Shown one piece after another: positions 1-5,852 of a stretch of 31,994 nucleotides of DNA (positions are counted from its first letter, which is position 1; each line of letters opens with the position of its first letter). The stretch lies in the IMG/VR virus record IMGVR_UViG_3300025311_000013, positions 1-31,994 of that record; one strand, written 5' to 3'. Source of the stretch: a virus. The translations under genes were made by a program, and so were the position numbers. The notes beneath the pieces are model-generated. The model made no database searches. It saw nothing but the letters and a program-made list of their open reading frames with translations, and had not been told where the DNA came from.

Positions 1-91
1 AGATCGTGTGAGCGCTCAACCCTCGGGGCAGCCGCGAGCGAGCGACATTGCCCAAGCCCCGTTATCTGTTTCACTGGCGTGAAAATCGAGG
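1..91. other. Left edge, no gene recognised
   Basis: GC-rich sequence runs to about position 60 and then changes to the composition of the phage. I see no ORF, repeat or terminal inverted repeat that I can name. It could be the edge of another insertion or simply intergenic DNA. Confidence 0.3.
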
Positions 92-700
92 CTAATCGTC
101 CTCGTCGTCTGCCGACGCGGTTGTTGTGTCTTCAGCGATGCCGAGCAGGCGCCGGAGCCGTTCCACCGACGCCGGCCTGGCAGCGATTATCTCCGTTGCC
201 GCCTCAATCGAGCCGCCGAGGTCTTCAACAGACCGTACGACCAAATCTTCACCGATGACAATGTCGTAGGTGTGCCGCAGGATGTCGGAGATGCCGTCAG
301 CGTTGGTTTCAACCCATTCGCCGTCATCATGCTCTGAGACGACACGTACTCTCAGCGTGGCTCGGGCCAGCGCTCGTCGGAGTGCCGGCATCGACGCGGC
401 CTTTCGAAGTTCAGCCGGATAAAGGACAGCCAGGCAGATAGGCGAGATACCTTCCTCCACACGCTGCTTGGCGTTGGCCAGGACAGCGGTTCTGGCAGCT
501 CCCCCGGTATCGAACTTTCCTTCAAGGGTAATACGGAGGCCCCAGAGGTCGGCAATCGTGACGTCCGGGAGGCGGTGGGTACGACCGGCAGTAGCACGGC
601 GAATCGTTTCGGGAACGGAGAGAAGGCCCCGGTCCTCGAGAAGCTTCGCCAGTTCGACGTTTAGAACTTCTTCACGGAATTCGAACCCGCCATTTGCCAT
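92..700 (-). CDS. PD-(D/E)xK nuclease-like protein
   Basis: A 202-aa protein with a restriction-endonuclease-like active-site pattern: P45-D46, then about 13 residues later E60-G-K62 (LEGK), flanked by hydrophobic beta-strand-like stretches. A later segment, SPICLAVLYPAELR, resembles the strand-helix that follows the core in such nucleases. The C-terminus is acidic. This supports a metal-dependent DNA nuclease fold, but the family and target are unknown. The start ATG at 700 has no clear Shine-Dalgarno site and lies 9 bp after the stop of the upstream gene, so the two are probably co-transcribed beyond the terminator at 997-1036. It could be a phage accessory or defence gene, or flanking host DNA. 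Confidence 0.6.
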   Translation of the reverse strand: MANGGFEFREEVLNVELAKLLEDRGLLSVPETIRRATAGRTHRLPDVTIADLWGLRITLEGKFDTGGAARTAVLANAKQRVEEGISPICLAVLYPAELRKAASMPALRRALARATLRVRVVSEHDDGEWVETNADGISDILRHTYDIVIGEDLVVRSVEDLGGSIEAATEIIAARPASVERLRRLLGIAEDTTTASADDEDD

Positions 701-709
701 TGGCAGGTT

Positions 710-946
710 CTACGACTTAGCAGCTTTGGCCTTCGCCCAGCGCTTCTTCTGGGCGTCAGAAATCGCCTTGCGGGCTTTTGCAGACATCTTCCGGCGCTTC
801 CCTGTCTTTCCAGCCGGACGGCCGCGCTTGCCGCGTCCGCCTGCTAATTCAAGCGACGAGATAGCGGCTCGGACGCTTTCAAGTTGCTTTTCAAGGTCTT
901 GTTCGGCCCGGCGTAGATTGGCAATTACTATCTTAAATTCAGCCAT
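710..946 (-). CDS. Small coiled-coil protein with basic tail
   Basis: A 78-aa protein. Residues 1-35 are a likely coiled coil (NLRRAEQDLEKQLESVRAAI) and residues 38-78 are very basic, ending in an ISDAQKKRWAKAK-type segment common in small DNA-associated proteins of soil bacteria. I chose the ATG at 946 rather than the in-frame one at 982 because GGAGG lies 4 nt before it. DNA binding is inferred from charge only. It is followed closely by the nuclease-like gene. Confidence 0.7.
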   Translation of the reverse strand: MAEFKIVIANLRRAEQDLEKQLESVRAAISSLELAGGRGKRGRPAGKTGKRRKMSAKARKAISDAQKKRWAKAKAAKS

Positions 947-996
947 GATTCCTCCATTGAGTAGCATTGGCGCATAAGTCATACGTAGTTTGCAAT

Positions 997-1036
997 AAAA
1001 AAAGACCCCTAAGCGTAATAAAAATACGTTTAAGGG
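997..1036 (-). terminator. Intrinsic terminator
   Basis: On the minus strand a 12-bp stem (arms 1036-1025 and 1017-1006, one mismatch and one G-U pair) with a 7-nt loop is followed after two bases by seven T residues. It sits directly after the stop of the 1061-1288 gene, so it should end the operon that begins near 2947. The plus strand has no T tract. Confidence 0.8.
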
Positions 1037-1060
1037 CTGTAAGTTGGTGTCGGGCGATTC

Positions 1061-1288
1061 TTACTCGCCTTCGCGTTCCTGTTGGTCCCGCAGCTGCAGC
1101 GAGACCTCGGGAAACATGTCGAGTCGCAGGTTGATGGAGCCGTCCCGGTTGACGAATCCGATTCCGGCGCGATTCCAGAACGTGCGGTCGCCGTTCTTAG
1201 TCAGCAGGTAGATCATTTTCAGCGACGGCTTGCGCTGTTCTGGTGGTGCTTGAGACGCAGAACCGGCCCGATGCCTGTCTTTAGGCAT
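1061..1288 (-). CDS. Small conserved phage/plasmid-type protein
   Basis: A 75-aa protein. The ATG at 1288 is chosen because AAGGAGG lies just upstream; a longer in-frame extension to 1513 would overlap the DUF932 gene and is not supported. After a polar N-terminus, residues 24-67 read as one small domain with the pattern FWNRAGIGFVNRDGSINLRL and then LQLRD. I recall the F/W-x-x-x-G-x-x-F-x-N-x-DGS pattern from small proteins in phage and plasmid early regions. Function unknown. Last gene before the terminator. Confidence 0.7.
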   Translation of the reverse strand: MPKDRHRAGSASQAPPEQRKPSLKMIYLLTKNGDRTFWNRAGIGFVNRDGSINLRLDMFPEVSLQLRDQQEREGE

Positions 1289-1325
1289 ACTCCTCCTTAA
1301 AACGCAGAATTTCGACGTACAGGGG

Positions 1326-2042
1326 CTATTGAACGGTGGGTAGAAACGCGGCGAGGCGGGCAGTAGCCTGCATCGCAGGTACCGGCTCAAGCTTCTTGAA
1401 CGCCGACGTAAAGGCGTTCGAGAGGCTCCACATCGTGCGGGGCTTGAACTCTTCGACTTCCGGTTCGAAGTAGTTCTGGTGAACCACTCTTGCCAGGTGC
1501 CGTGGAGCGTCAAGGTTGCCGGCGATGAAAGCGTCGTAGATGACGTTGCGCGCCTGGATGTCCGGCAGCTCGTGTCCCTGCCAGGCGTTGATCTGCTTCT
1601 TCATCGGCTCGAAGTGCCGCTGTGCTCTGTCGACGCCGACAGCGATGACTTCCTGGATGTCGACGTTCTTCGAGTGCTTGCGCGACACGGCCATGAAGTC
1701 GCCATGGAACGCGAGGTTGTCGCAGACGAAGACCCTGTAGCCGACGGTGATGCCAAGGGCGAAGCTCTTGTCGTGCGAGTTCCTGACCCCCAGGGCGAAG
1801 CGTGTGCCGGATTCCTCGAGGTTGATTTCGAGGAAGCCGAACATTCGCATACTGTCGGGGGTCAGGGCGTATTCGTCGCGGACGACTTCGAGGTTGCGGT
1901 AGGCCAGGCTCTCGATGAGGGCCTGGATAATCGCCGAATGGGCGATTGGTCGGTGCGTGTCGGTGGGGTCCGGTGTCGGCAGCGCCAGTAGGTCTTGCCT
2001 GCCGAACTTCTTCGCTCCGGCATGGACCATTAGTCCTTCCAT
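1326..2042 (-). CDS. DUF932 family protein
   Basis: A 238-aa protein matching the DUF932 / phage-plasmid-like (TIGR03299-type) family through LGVRNSHDKSFALGITVGYR followed by VFVCDNLAFHG around residues 85-115. The family is common in phage and plasmid early operons, often near recombination genes, and has no settled biochemical role. Start ATG at 2042 with AGGAGG 6 nt upstream; a TTG directly before it is not needed. About 35 bp separate it from both neighbours, and it shares the strong Shine-Dalgarno style of this operon. Confidence 0.82.
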   Translation of the reverse strand: MEGLMVHAGAKKFGRQDLLALPTPDPTDTHRPIAHSAIIQALIESLAYRNLEVVRDEYALTPDSMRMFGFLEINLEESGTRFALGVRNSHDKSFALGITVGYRVFVCDNLAFHGDFMAVSRKHSKNVDIQEVIAVGVDRAQRHFEPMKKQINAWQGHELPDIQARNVIYDAFIAGNLDAPRHLARVVHQNYFEPEVEEFKPRTMWSLSNAFTSAFKKLEPVPAMQATARLAAFLPTVQ

Positions 2043-2079
2043 CAAGTTCCTCCTAACAGATTGTCACGTGGCCGGTGCA

Positions 2080-2568
2080 TCAGACTTCCGCCGCCTTGTT
2101 TTCGTACTCTGCGTATGCCTCCAGGATCAGATCCCGGACGCGCTCTTGTGCGGTGGCGTCGGCAACGGGACGGAGAAGTGCAAAACTTCGCCGTTCGCCG
2201 TTAACCGAGTACTGGCGGGCCGGGAATGTGACGTTGCGCCCGCCTCCGGTGCGGCGCTCCCAGATTCCGAAGCCGATGAGCTTCAACCCTTCCAGGGCGC
2301 CTTCCGTGAAGTGCAGTTCTGCATCCGCCAACTTTCCAGGCGGATTGTTGCGGTCATTGGGCGTGATCTTCACAATCATCTCAATACACTCCTGTTCGTT
2401 GTGGCTGTTGTAGGGTTCGATTTCGGCGTTGCAAGTCGGGCACCGGTCATTGCACATACAGTCAGCCGAGTCTTCCCATCTGGTGGAATCGAAAGGACAC
2501 AGATAGAAGTTCCGGAACATTGGGTCGGCCTTAGGCCGGTAAGTCATCCGCAGTTCTCTTGCCCGCAT
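2080..2568 (-). CDS. Zinc-ribbon protein with SpoVG-like domain
   Basis: A 162-aa protein. The N-terminal ~45 residues hold cysteines (YLCPF, CMCNDRCPTC) that look like a zinc ribbon. From about residue 70 the order VKIT...GLKLIGFGIWE...VTFPAR...FALLRP...ILEAY parallels SpoVG, a small nucleic-acid-binding regulator (MKIT...FVAMPSR...ILEAYE). That similarity is my reading, not a search. Start ATG at 2568 with AAGGAGG upstream; it overlaps the upstream stop as TGATG, so translation is coupled. A single-strand or RNA-binding early protein is plausible. Confidence 0.6.
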   Translation of the reverse strand: MRARELRMTYRPKADPMFRNFYLCPFDSTRWEDSADCMCNDRCPTCNAEIEPYNSHNEQECIEMIVKITPNDRNNPPGKLADAELHFTEGALEGLKLIGFGIWERRTGGGRNVTFPARQYSVNGERRSFALLRPVADATAQERVRDLILEAYAEYENKAAEV

Positions 2569-2774
2569 CAATCGCCTCCTTCGTCTTCAACCCGGATGTA
2601 CCTGAAGCGCTCCAGTTGCCTGTCGAAACTTCTCATCGATAACTTTTGACAGGTGTCGCAAATGTCTACGTGCTGATGGGGCTTACATTCCCTGGCGCAG
2701 ATATGCTGGCTTGAGGGCTTAAAGAAGTCCCCCGTACAGACCAGGCACTTGATGGTGATGTCCCCAAAGTCCAT
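2568..2774 (-). CDS. Small zinc-finger protein
   Basis: A 68-aa protein with CLVC near residue 10 and a second cluster C-x3-C-x8-C-x2-C (ICARECKPHQHVDICDTCQK), followed by a basic C-terminus. This fits a small zinc-binding fold; partner unknown. GAGGTG lies just before the ATG at 2774. Stop and next start overlap (TGATG), so it is coupled to the SpoVG-like gene. Confidence 0.7.
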   Translation of the reverse strand: MDFGDITIKCLVCTGDFFKPSSQHICARECKPHQHVDICDTCQKLSMRSFDRQLERFRYIRVEDEGGD

Positions 2775-2782
2775 GGGACACC

Positions 2783-2947
2783 TCAGTTCTGGGCGTTGGT
2801 GTGTTCCGCCTTGCCCTGGATTGCGATTTGGGACGCTACGCTCCAGTTGCTGAGCGTCTTCCCGCAGTGGATACAGGTTGTCTGGCCTCGGAAGTCCTGG
2901 GTCAGATAACAGGACTTGCAGTAGATGACAGGCAGGGGCTTATTCAC
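2783..2947 (-). CDS. 54-aa zinc-ribbon protein (GTG start)
   Basis: A short ORF starting at GTG with a strong AAGGAGGAG site 7 nt upstream. The protein has the C-x2-C ... C-x2-C spacing of a zinc ribbon (YCKSC at 9-13, CIHCGK at 25-30). The stop lies 8 bp before the next gene's ATG, so it is the first clear gene of the leftward Shine-Dalgarno operon. Function unknown. Confidence 0.7.
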   Translation of the reverse strand: MNKPLPVIYCKSCYLTQDFRGQTTCIHCGKTLSNWSVASQIAIQGKAEHTNAQN

Positions 2948-3027
2948 GATGTTCTCCTCCTTGAAATACAGCTCTAAATCTCCAAGGTTGTGTGAATGGA
3001 GGTCTAGAGTCAGGTTTCAAAGAGGCA

Positions 3028-3105
3028 CTACCTGGAGGGCAGAGCCGGCAATTACCAACCGCTCTGCCACACTCTCCCGAGATGCCGTTAGGCAACTCCA
3101 GGTAG
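3028..3105. ncRNA. Three-way-junction folded element
   Basis: Three nested perfect stems: P1 pairs 3028-3037 with 3096-3105 (10 bp), P2 pairs 3038-3045 with 3061-3068 (8 bp) and P3 pairs 3083-3086 with 3091-3094 with a GTTA loop. P1 and P2 abut and could stack. The rest of 2948-3110 holds no gene. On the minus strand part of P2 resembles a tRNA D-arm, but no T-loop or anticodon arm completes a tRNA. It lies in the leader of the 2947-1061 operon, so it may be a leader RNA or a transcript end. Strand unknown. Confidence 0.45.
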
Positions 3106-3110
3106 CGTCC

Positions 3111-3290
3111 CTATGAGCAACCATTGAAGTGCTGAAACGAATAAGCGAGAACCTTCCCGCAATTCGGACATTTGTTCTGTGTCGGGTAACTCTTTCGTAT
3201 CGGCCGCCTGTGCTTTCTGATGTGTTCAGTGAACTGCGAGGGCGACATCGTTGGCAGATGCCGGCATGACGCCTTCTGGCATTTAGGCAT
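3111..3290 (-). CDS. 59-aa zinc-finger protein
   Basis: A short ORF with CQKASC near the N-terminus, a basic middle (HIRKHRRPIRK) and a classic CPNCGK knuckle at 41-46 with H54 and C58 as further ligands. It overlaps the end of the upstream membrane-protein gene by 8 nt (ATGCCTAA) and has no strong Shine-Dalgarno site, so it probably relies on coupling. Nucleic-acid binding is inferred. Confidence 0.65.
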   Translation of the reverse strand: MPKCQKASCRHLPTMSPSQFTEHIRKHRRPIRKSYPTQNKCPNCGKVLAYSFQHFNGCS

Positions 3291-3522
3291 TTTCGAATTG
3301 CCTAATCAGGAAGCTGTAGATACCGTTCGCAAACACTAAGACTTCAAGACACGCTTCCCAAAGGGCGGTATTGTGGAGTTGGTAGTACACACCTCCGCCA
3401 ACAAGAGAGAGAGCAATAAGGACACCAATAGTCCAGAATCGGCTAGTGCCGACGGTGCTCTTAATAATCTGCACCACAAGCGACACCATGGCCGCGGTGA
3501 TAGCTAAAGAGACGTAATCCAT
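3283..3522 (-). CDS. Small three-helix membrane protein, holin candidate
   Basis: A 79-aa protein with three hydrophobic segments (about 5-20, 29-47 and 54-72) and little else. Size, helix number and position in the lysis region suggest a holin-like protein in the host inner membrane. No family motif is visible, so the role is inferred. The ATG follows directly on the upstream stop (TAAATG), so translation is coupled. Confidence 0.6.
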   Translation of the reverse strand: MDYVSLAITAAMVSLVVQIIKSTVGTSRFWTIGVLIALSLVGGGVYYQLHNTALWEACLEVLVFANGIYSFLIRQFENA

Positions 3523-3663
3523 TTAGGTGAAGTTAATGGTAGGAACGGTTGGGTCGAGCGGAACATCTAGGTTCACATGCTCGATGTCGCACGGCAGGAG
3601 GATTGTTGCCTTGGTGATGAATGGGATTCGATTGTCGATGGTGACCCAGGCGGGAAGTTGCAT
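3523..3663 (-). CDS. 46-aa hypothetical protein
   Basis: A short ORF between the transglycosylase stop (2 bp upstream) and the membrane-protein start (directly adjacent), so tight packing supports it. The protein is beta-like and proline-rich (NLDVPLDPTVPTINFT) with one cysteine. I do not recognise it. Confidence 0.5.
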   Translation of the reverse strand: MQLPAWVTIDNRIPFITKATILLPCDIEHVNLDVPLDPTVPTINFT

Positions 3664-3665
3664 TT

Positions 3666-4184
3666 CTATTTACATTCCCAGGCTCCGTATCCGTGGACAG
3701 ACATGTGCCTGATAGCGGCTCTGATGTTTGCATCGGCATCAAATGGACTGAGGTCTTGTTTTCCCTCGGGGGTATTAGCCCAAGTGCCCTTTAAGTATTG
3801 AAAGACGCCGGAAGCAGTCGAACTTCGATTCTGTGCGTCCCAGCGGAATCCAGATTCACAAAACGCGATGCGAAGCGGATTGTCGGCTTGGATGCCGTAC
3901 GCTTCTGAATATCGCTCGATGAGAGCAATGACTTCTTCACGAGAGTAAGGTCGAACGTTCGTACCGGTCGCTGTATTCGATACTCCTGGCTGAACAGCTG
4001 CAACATGACGTTTATCGACGGTAAATAGCGGCTTGTAGATAACGTTTTCACTTAAGAGAAATCCGGCATTTGCAAGAAATGAATAATTTGTTGACGCACT
4101 AGACAGATTTTGGGCGGCAGCTCCGGGGAACAGAAACAGAAGTGTGATGGCGGAGAACGCTGCCAGCCATACGAGCTTGTTTAT
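3666..4184 (-). CDS. Secreted lytic transglycosylase, apparent ATA start
   Basis: The frame is open from 4196 to 3666 and encodes a convincing cell-wall hydrolase, yet has no ATG, GTG or TTG before the domain. Read from ATA at 4184 it starts (M)NKLVWLAAF, a normal signal peptide with a likely cut after AAA near residue 24, giving 172 aa. The domain has the SLT/Rpf-like pattern RIAFCESGFRWDAQN, with E110 as expected catalytic acid, then ASGVFQYLKGTW. C109 and C171 could form a disulfide. It would cleave peptidoglycan at lysis or entry. A 1-nt error could instead join it to the ATG at 4196-4194; weak AGG lies 6 nt before the ATA. Confidence 0.75.
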   Translation of the reverse strand: MNKLVWLAAFSAITLLFLFPGAAAQNLSSASTNYSFLANAGFLLSENVIYKPLFTVDKRHVAAVQPGVSNTATGTNVRPYSREEVIALIERYSEAYGIQADNPLRIAFCESGFRWDAQNRSSTASGVFQYLKGTWANTPEGKQDLSPFDADANIRAAIRHMSVHGYGAWECK

Positions 4185-4216
4185 ATAGAACCTGCATCAG
4201 CTGTCGATACGCAATG

Positions 4217-4252
4217 TCGATAATTAGCTTGGTGCTTATTATCGATTCTCCT
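4217..4252 (-). promoter_or_regulatory. Hairpin next to a distant Shine-Dalgarno site
   Basis: A 12-bp stem with one mismatch and a 5-nt loop (arms 4245-4234 and 4228-4217) follows directly after AGGAGA (4252-4247) on the minus strand. No normal start codon lies at usual distance from that site; the transglycosylase begins about 60 nt further on. Folding the hairpin shortens this gap. Possibly translational control; function inferred. Confidence 0.4.
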
Positions 4253-4359
4253 ATATATCTGAGCTGTGAATTCTAAAGACCCTGACTCCTAGCCCAGATG
4301 TTTGTGGACTAGAAGTGTTTTGATTTTGATCCAAGCCTCTCGGCCAGGAGTCGGAGTCT

Positions 4360-4449
4360 CTATGTTTCGCAAACTGCATACCCGCAATTCGGGCATTTGG
4401 AGCAACCTTCTGAAAGAACAAGTGGGGATTGGCAATCAGAGCAGGACAT
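4360..4449 (-). CDS. 29-aa mini zinc-finger ORF
   Basis: A tiny ORF with the spacing C-x2-C...EGC-x2-C-x2-CGY-x3-C (EGCSKCPNCGYAVC), as in the C-terminal zinc finger of B12-dependent ribonucleotide reductases. The match of every cysteine makes chance less likely, but there is no Shine-Dalgarno site and the length is minimal. It could be a relic of a larger gene or a real metal-binding peptide. Confidence 0.45.
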   Translation of the reverse strand: MSCSDCQSPLVLSEGCSKCPNCGYAVCET

Positions 4450-4597
4450 GGAGGAAAGGTGGCTCCGCCAGGAAAAAAGGAAAACCTAACGGAGCCTAAA
4501 AAGTGCTAGCAGATTAAGTATGAAACTGAGAAATGCTTCGGTCAAGGACGGGAAGACACCAGTAAACGAAGACGGACAGTTTCAGTTATCAACAGTC
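4450..4597. other. Gap with one hairpin
   Basis: No convincing gene. Arms 4461-4467 and 4490-4496 form a 7-bp stem extended by a further CCAGG/CCT pairing. No T tract follows on either strand, so I do not call it a terminator. Confidence 0.4.
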
Positions 4598-5458
4598 CTA
4601 TTTACGGTGAAGGATTGTGCCGTCAGAAAGCGTCATACGCTCTGGTGTACTGGCTGGCTGGACGAGAATCGGCTCACCGGATGCCTGGATCTGCTGAAAC
4701 AGGCTCGATGAGGCAATACCGATATTGAAACCTGACGGTCCTGATCCGAATTCGACCCGAATCGTGCCGTTGTCATTGAGAACCTTTGCCATAGTGTATT
4801 CCTTTGGGGTTAATACTATTTTTAGTGCGTCTGTTATCGCATTTTGAGCCCTCCTTTTAATGAATGGCTCATAGGAGTCGAAGTACTCCATCATGTCCGC
4901 CTCGTTGAGAATTTGGACCACAGCGTGGCCTGGAAGGATGACCTGCAGAGGCGCGTGCTTCAGGTGATGGCGGATGCTCTCAGGGCTGACTGGCACCCAC
5001 TCGTAGGCGATGTTCCACTTCTTCAAGAACTCAGCACCCCTGGCTTGGATGTCAGCCGGGATACTCGAGTAATACGTCTGCCAGGTGTAGTCGGGTGGTG
5101 CTGGCCAAACGGCTTCTTCCACAGCTCCTAATGTCCTTAGGGTGTTGGCAACGACGTCAAGCCAGTTGCCGTAAGGGGTTGTGTTCGACATCTTGGCAAG
5201 CCAGCGGTCAGAGAGGTTAATTTCAACTCCCGTCTGGTACTTGATCTGCATTTCGATGGCGTTGTTGGCTGAAAACGAGACACAGGCCATTGTGTCGCCG
5301 TTCGCGTTGCGCTGAACCTCTTCGCGGATGCTATATGGCTTCCAGTTTCCGGAAGTGTTGCGGATTTCATATGGAAGGACACCAACAAGCTCGCCGGCTA
5401 CAAAGTCGGTATGGTTCCGGCCTAACAATACTCCATGATTTGTGATGTCATCTGGCAT
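4598..5458 (-). CDS. Papain-like cysteine peptidase
   Basis: A 286-aa protein with a candidate papain-fold triad: C59 in MACVSFSANNAIE, H178 in LPGHAVVQI and D194 in EYFDSYEP. This order is that of C1A/C39-like peptidases, which I know from phage tail or lysis regions. About 80 residues after D194 form a beta-rich C-terminal part with unknown role. No signal peptide is seen. It may cleave peptide cross-links in the wall or process a virion protein. The leader is TTAACCCCACATGA before the ATG, with no Shine-Dalgarno site; the XhlA-like stop lies inside that leader. Confidence 0.6.
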   Translation of the reverse strand: MPDDITNHGVLLGRNHTDFVAGELVGVLPYEIRNTSGNWKPYSIREEVQRNANGDTMACVSFSANNAIEMQIKYQTGVEINLSDRWLAKMSNTTPYGNWLDVVANTLRTLGAVEEAVWPAPPDYTWQTYYSSIPADIQARGAEFLKKWNIAYEWVPVSPESIRHHLKHAPLQVILPGHAVVQILNEADMMEYFDSYEPFIKRRAQNAITDALKIVLTPKEYTMAKVLNDNGTIRVEFGSGPSGFNIGIASSSLFQQIQASGEPILVQPASTPERMTLSDGTILHRK

Positions 5459-5468
5459 TCATGTGGGG

Positions 5469-5693
5469 TTAATTGCCAAACAGGCGCGGGCCAAAGATCC
5501 CAGCGAGCGTACCGGCCGCTGAGGCAATACCAATCAGATACCAGCGCCAGTTTTCAAGATGCAAAATGCGGTTTTCGTGGTCGTCGGTAAGCTTGTTGAC
5601 CTTCTCAATTAACGACCCTACCTTCTCGTCCAATCGAATCAAGAGGTCATGGTCTTCGATACTTCGTCGATTTTGTTGCTGGGATTCTTCCAT
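5469..5693 (-). CDS. XhlA-like holin/haemolysin-type membrane protein
   Basis: A 74-aa protein with a polar, heptad-like N-terminal half (LLIRLDEKVGSLIEKVNKLT), the motif ENRILHLENWRWY and a single membrane helix at about 51-68. That layout is the one seen in XhlA proteins of Bacillus PBSX-type lysis cassettes, which work with a holin and endolysin at the inner membrane. No Shine-Dalgarno site precedes the ATG; the 10 nt before it contain a perfect DnaA-box sequence. Confidence 0.65.
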   Translation of the reverse strand: MEESQQQNRRSIEDHDLLIRLDEKVGSLIEKVNKLTDDHENRILHLENWRWYLIGIASAAGTLAGIFGPRLFGN

Positions 5694-5747
5694 CTGTGGA
5701 TAACTATGTTGACGGTTAATTTAGGCGAGGCGTAGGGTGTGGGTAAT

Positions 5748-5852
5748 ATGAACTTCTTGAATGGTTTAGTGTTCTTGGCGGGCGTATGGGTCATGAGCAA
5801 TCTGATTTGGTATGCCGCCGAATACTTGTATAGGCGCTTACTTAAAACTTAA
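5748..5852 (+). CDS. Possible 34-aa membrane peptide, opposite strand
   Basis: The 5694-5841 gap lacks a clear minus-strand gene. On the plus strand an ORF encodes a single hydrophobic helix with a basic end (NLIWYAAEYLYRRLLKT), overlapping the end of the 948-aa gene by 11 bp tail to tail. There is only a weak purine-rich stretch upstream and no good promoter. It may be chance. Confidence 0.25.
   Translation: MNFLNGLVFLAGVWVMSNLIWYAAEYLYRRLLKT

Noticed and set aside
1061-1513. 150-aa form of the small protein
   Set aside because: The extension overlaps the DUF932 gene and lacks the strong ribosome site found at 1288.
3028-3105. tRNA gene
   Set aside because: A D-arm-like segment is present, but no anticodon arm, T-loop or CCA-like acceptor fits on either strand.
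4461-4496. Terminator
   Set aside because: The stem is good, but no T tract follows on either strand.
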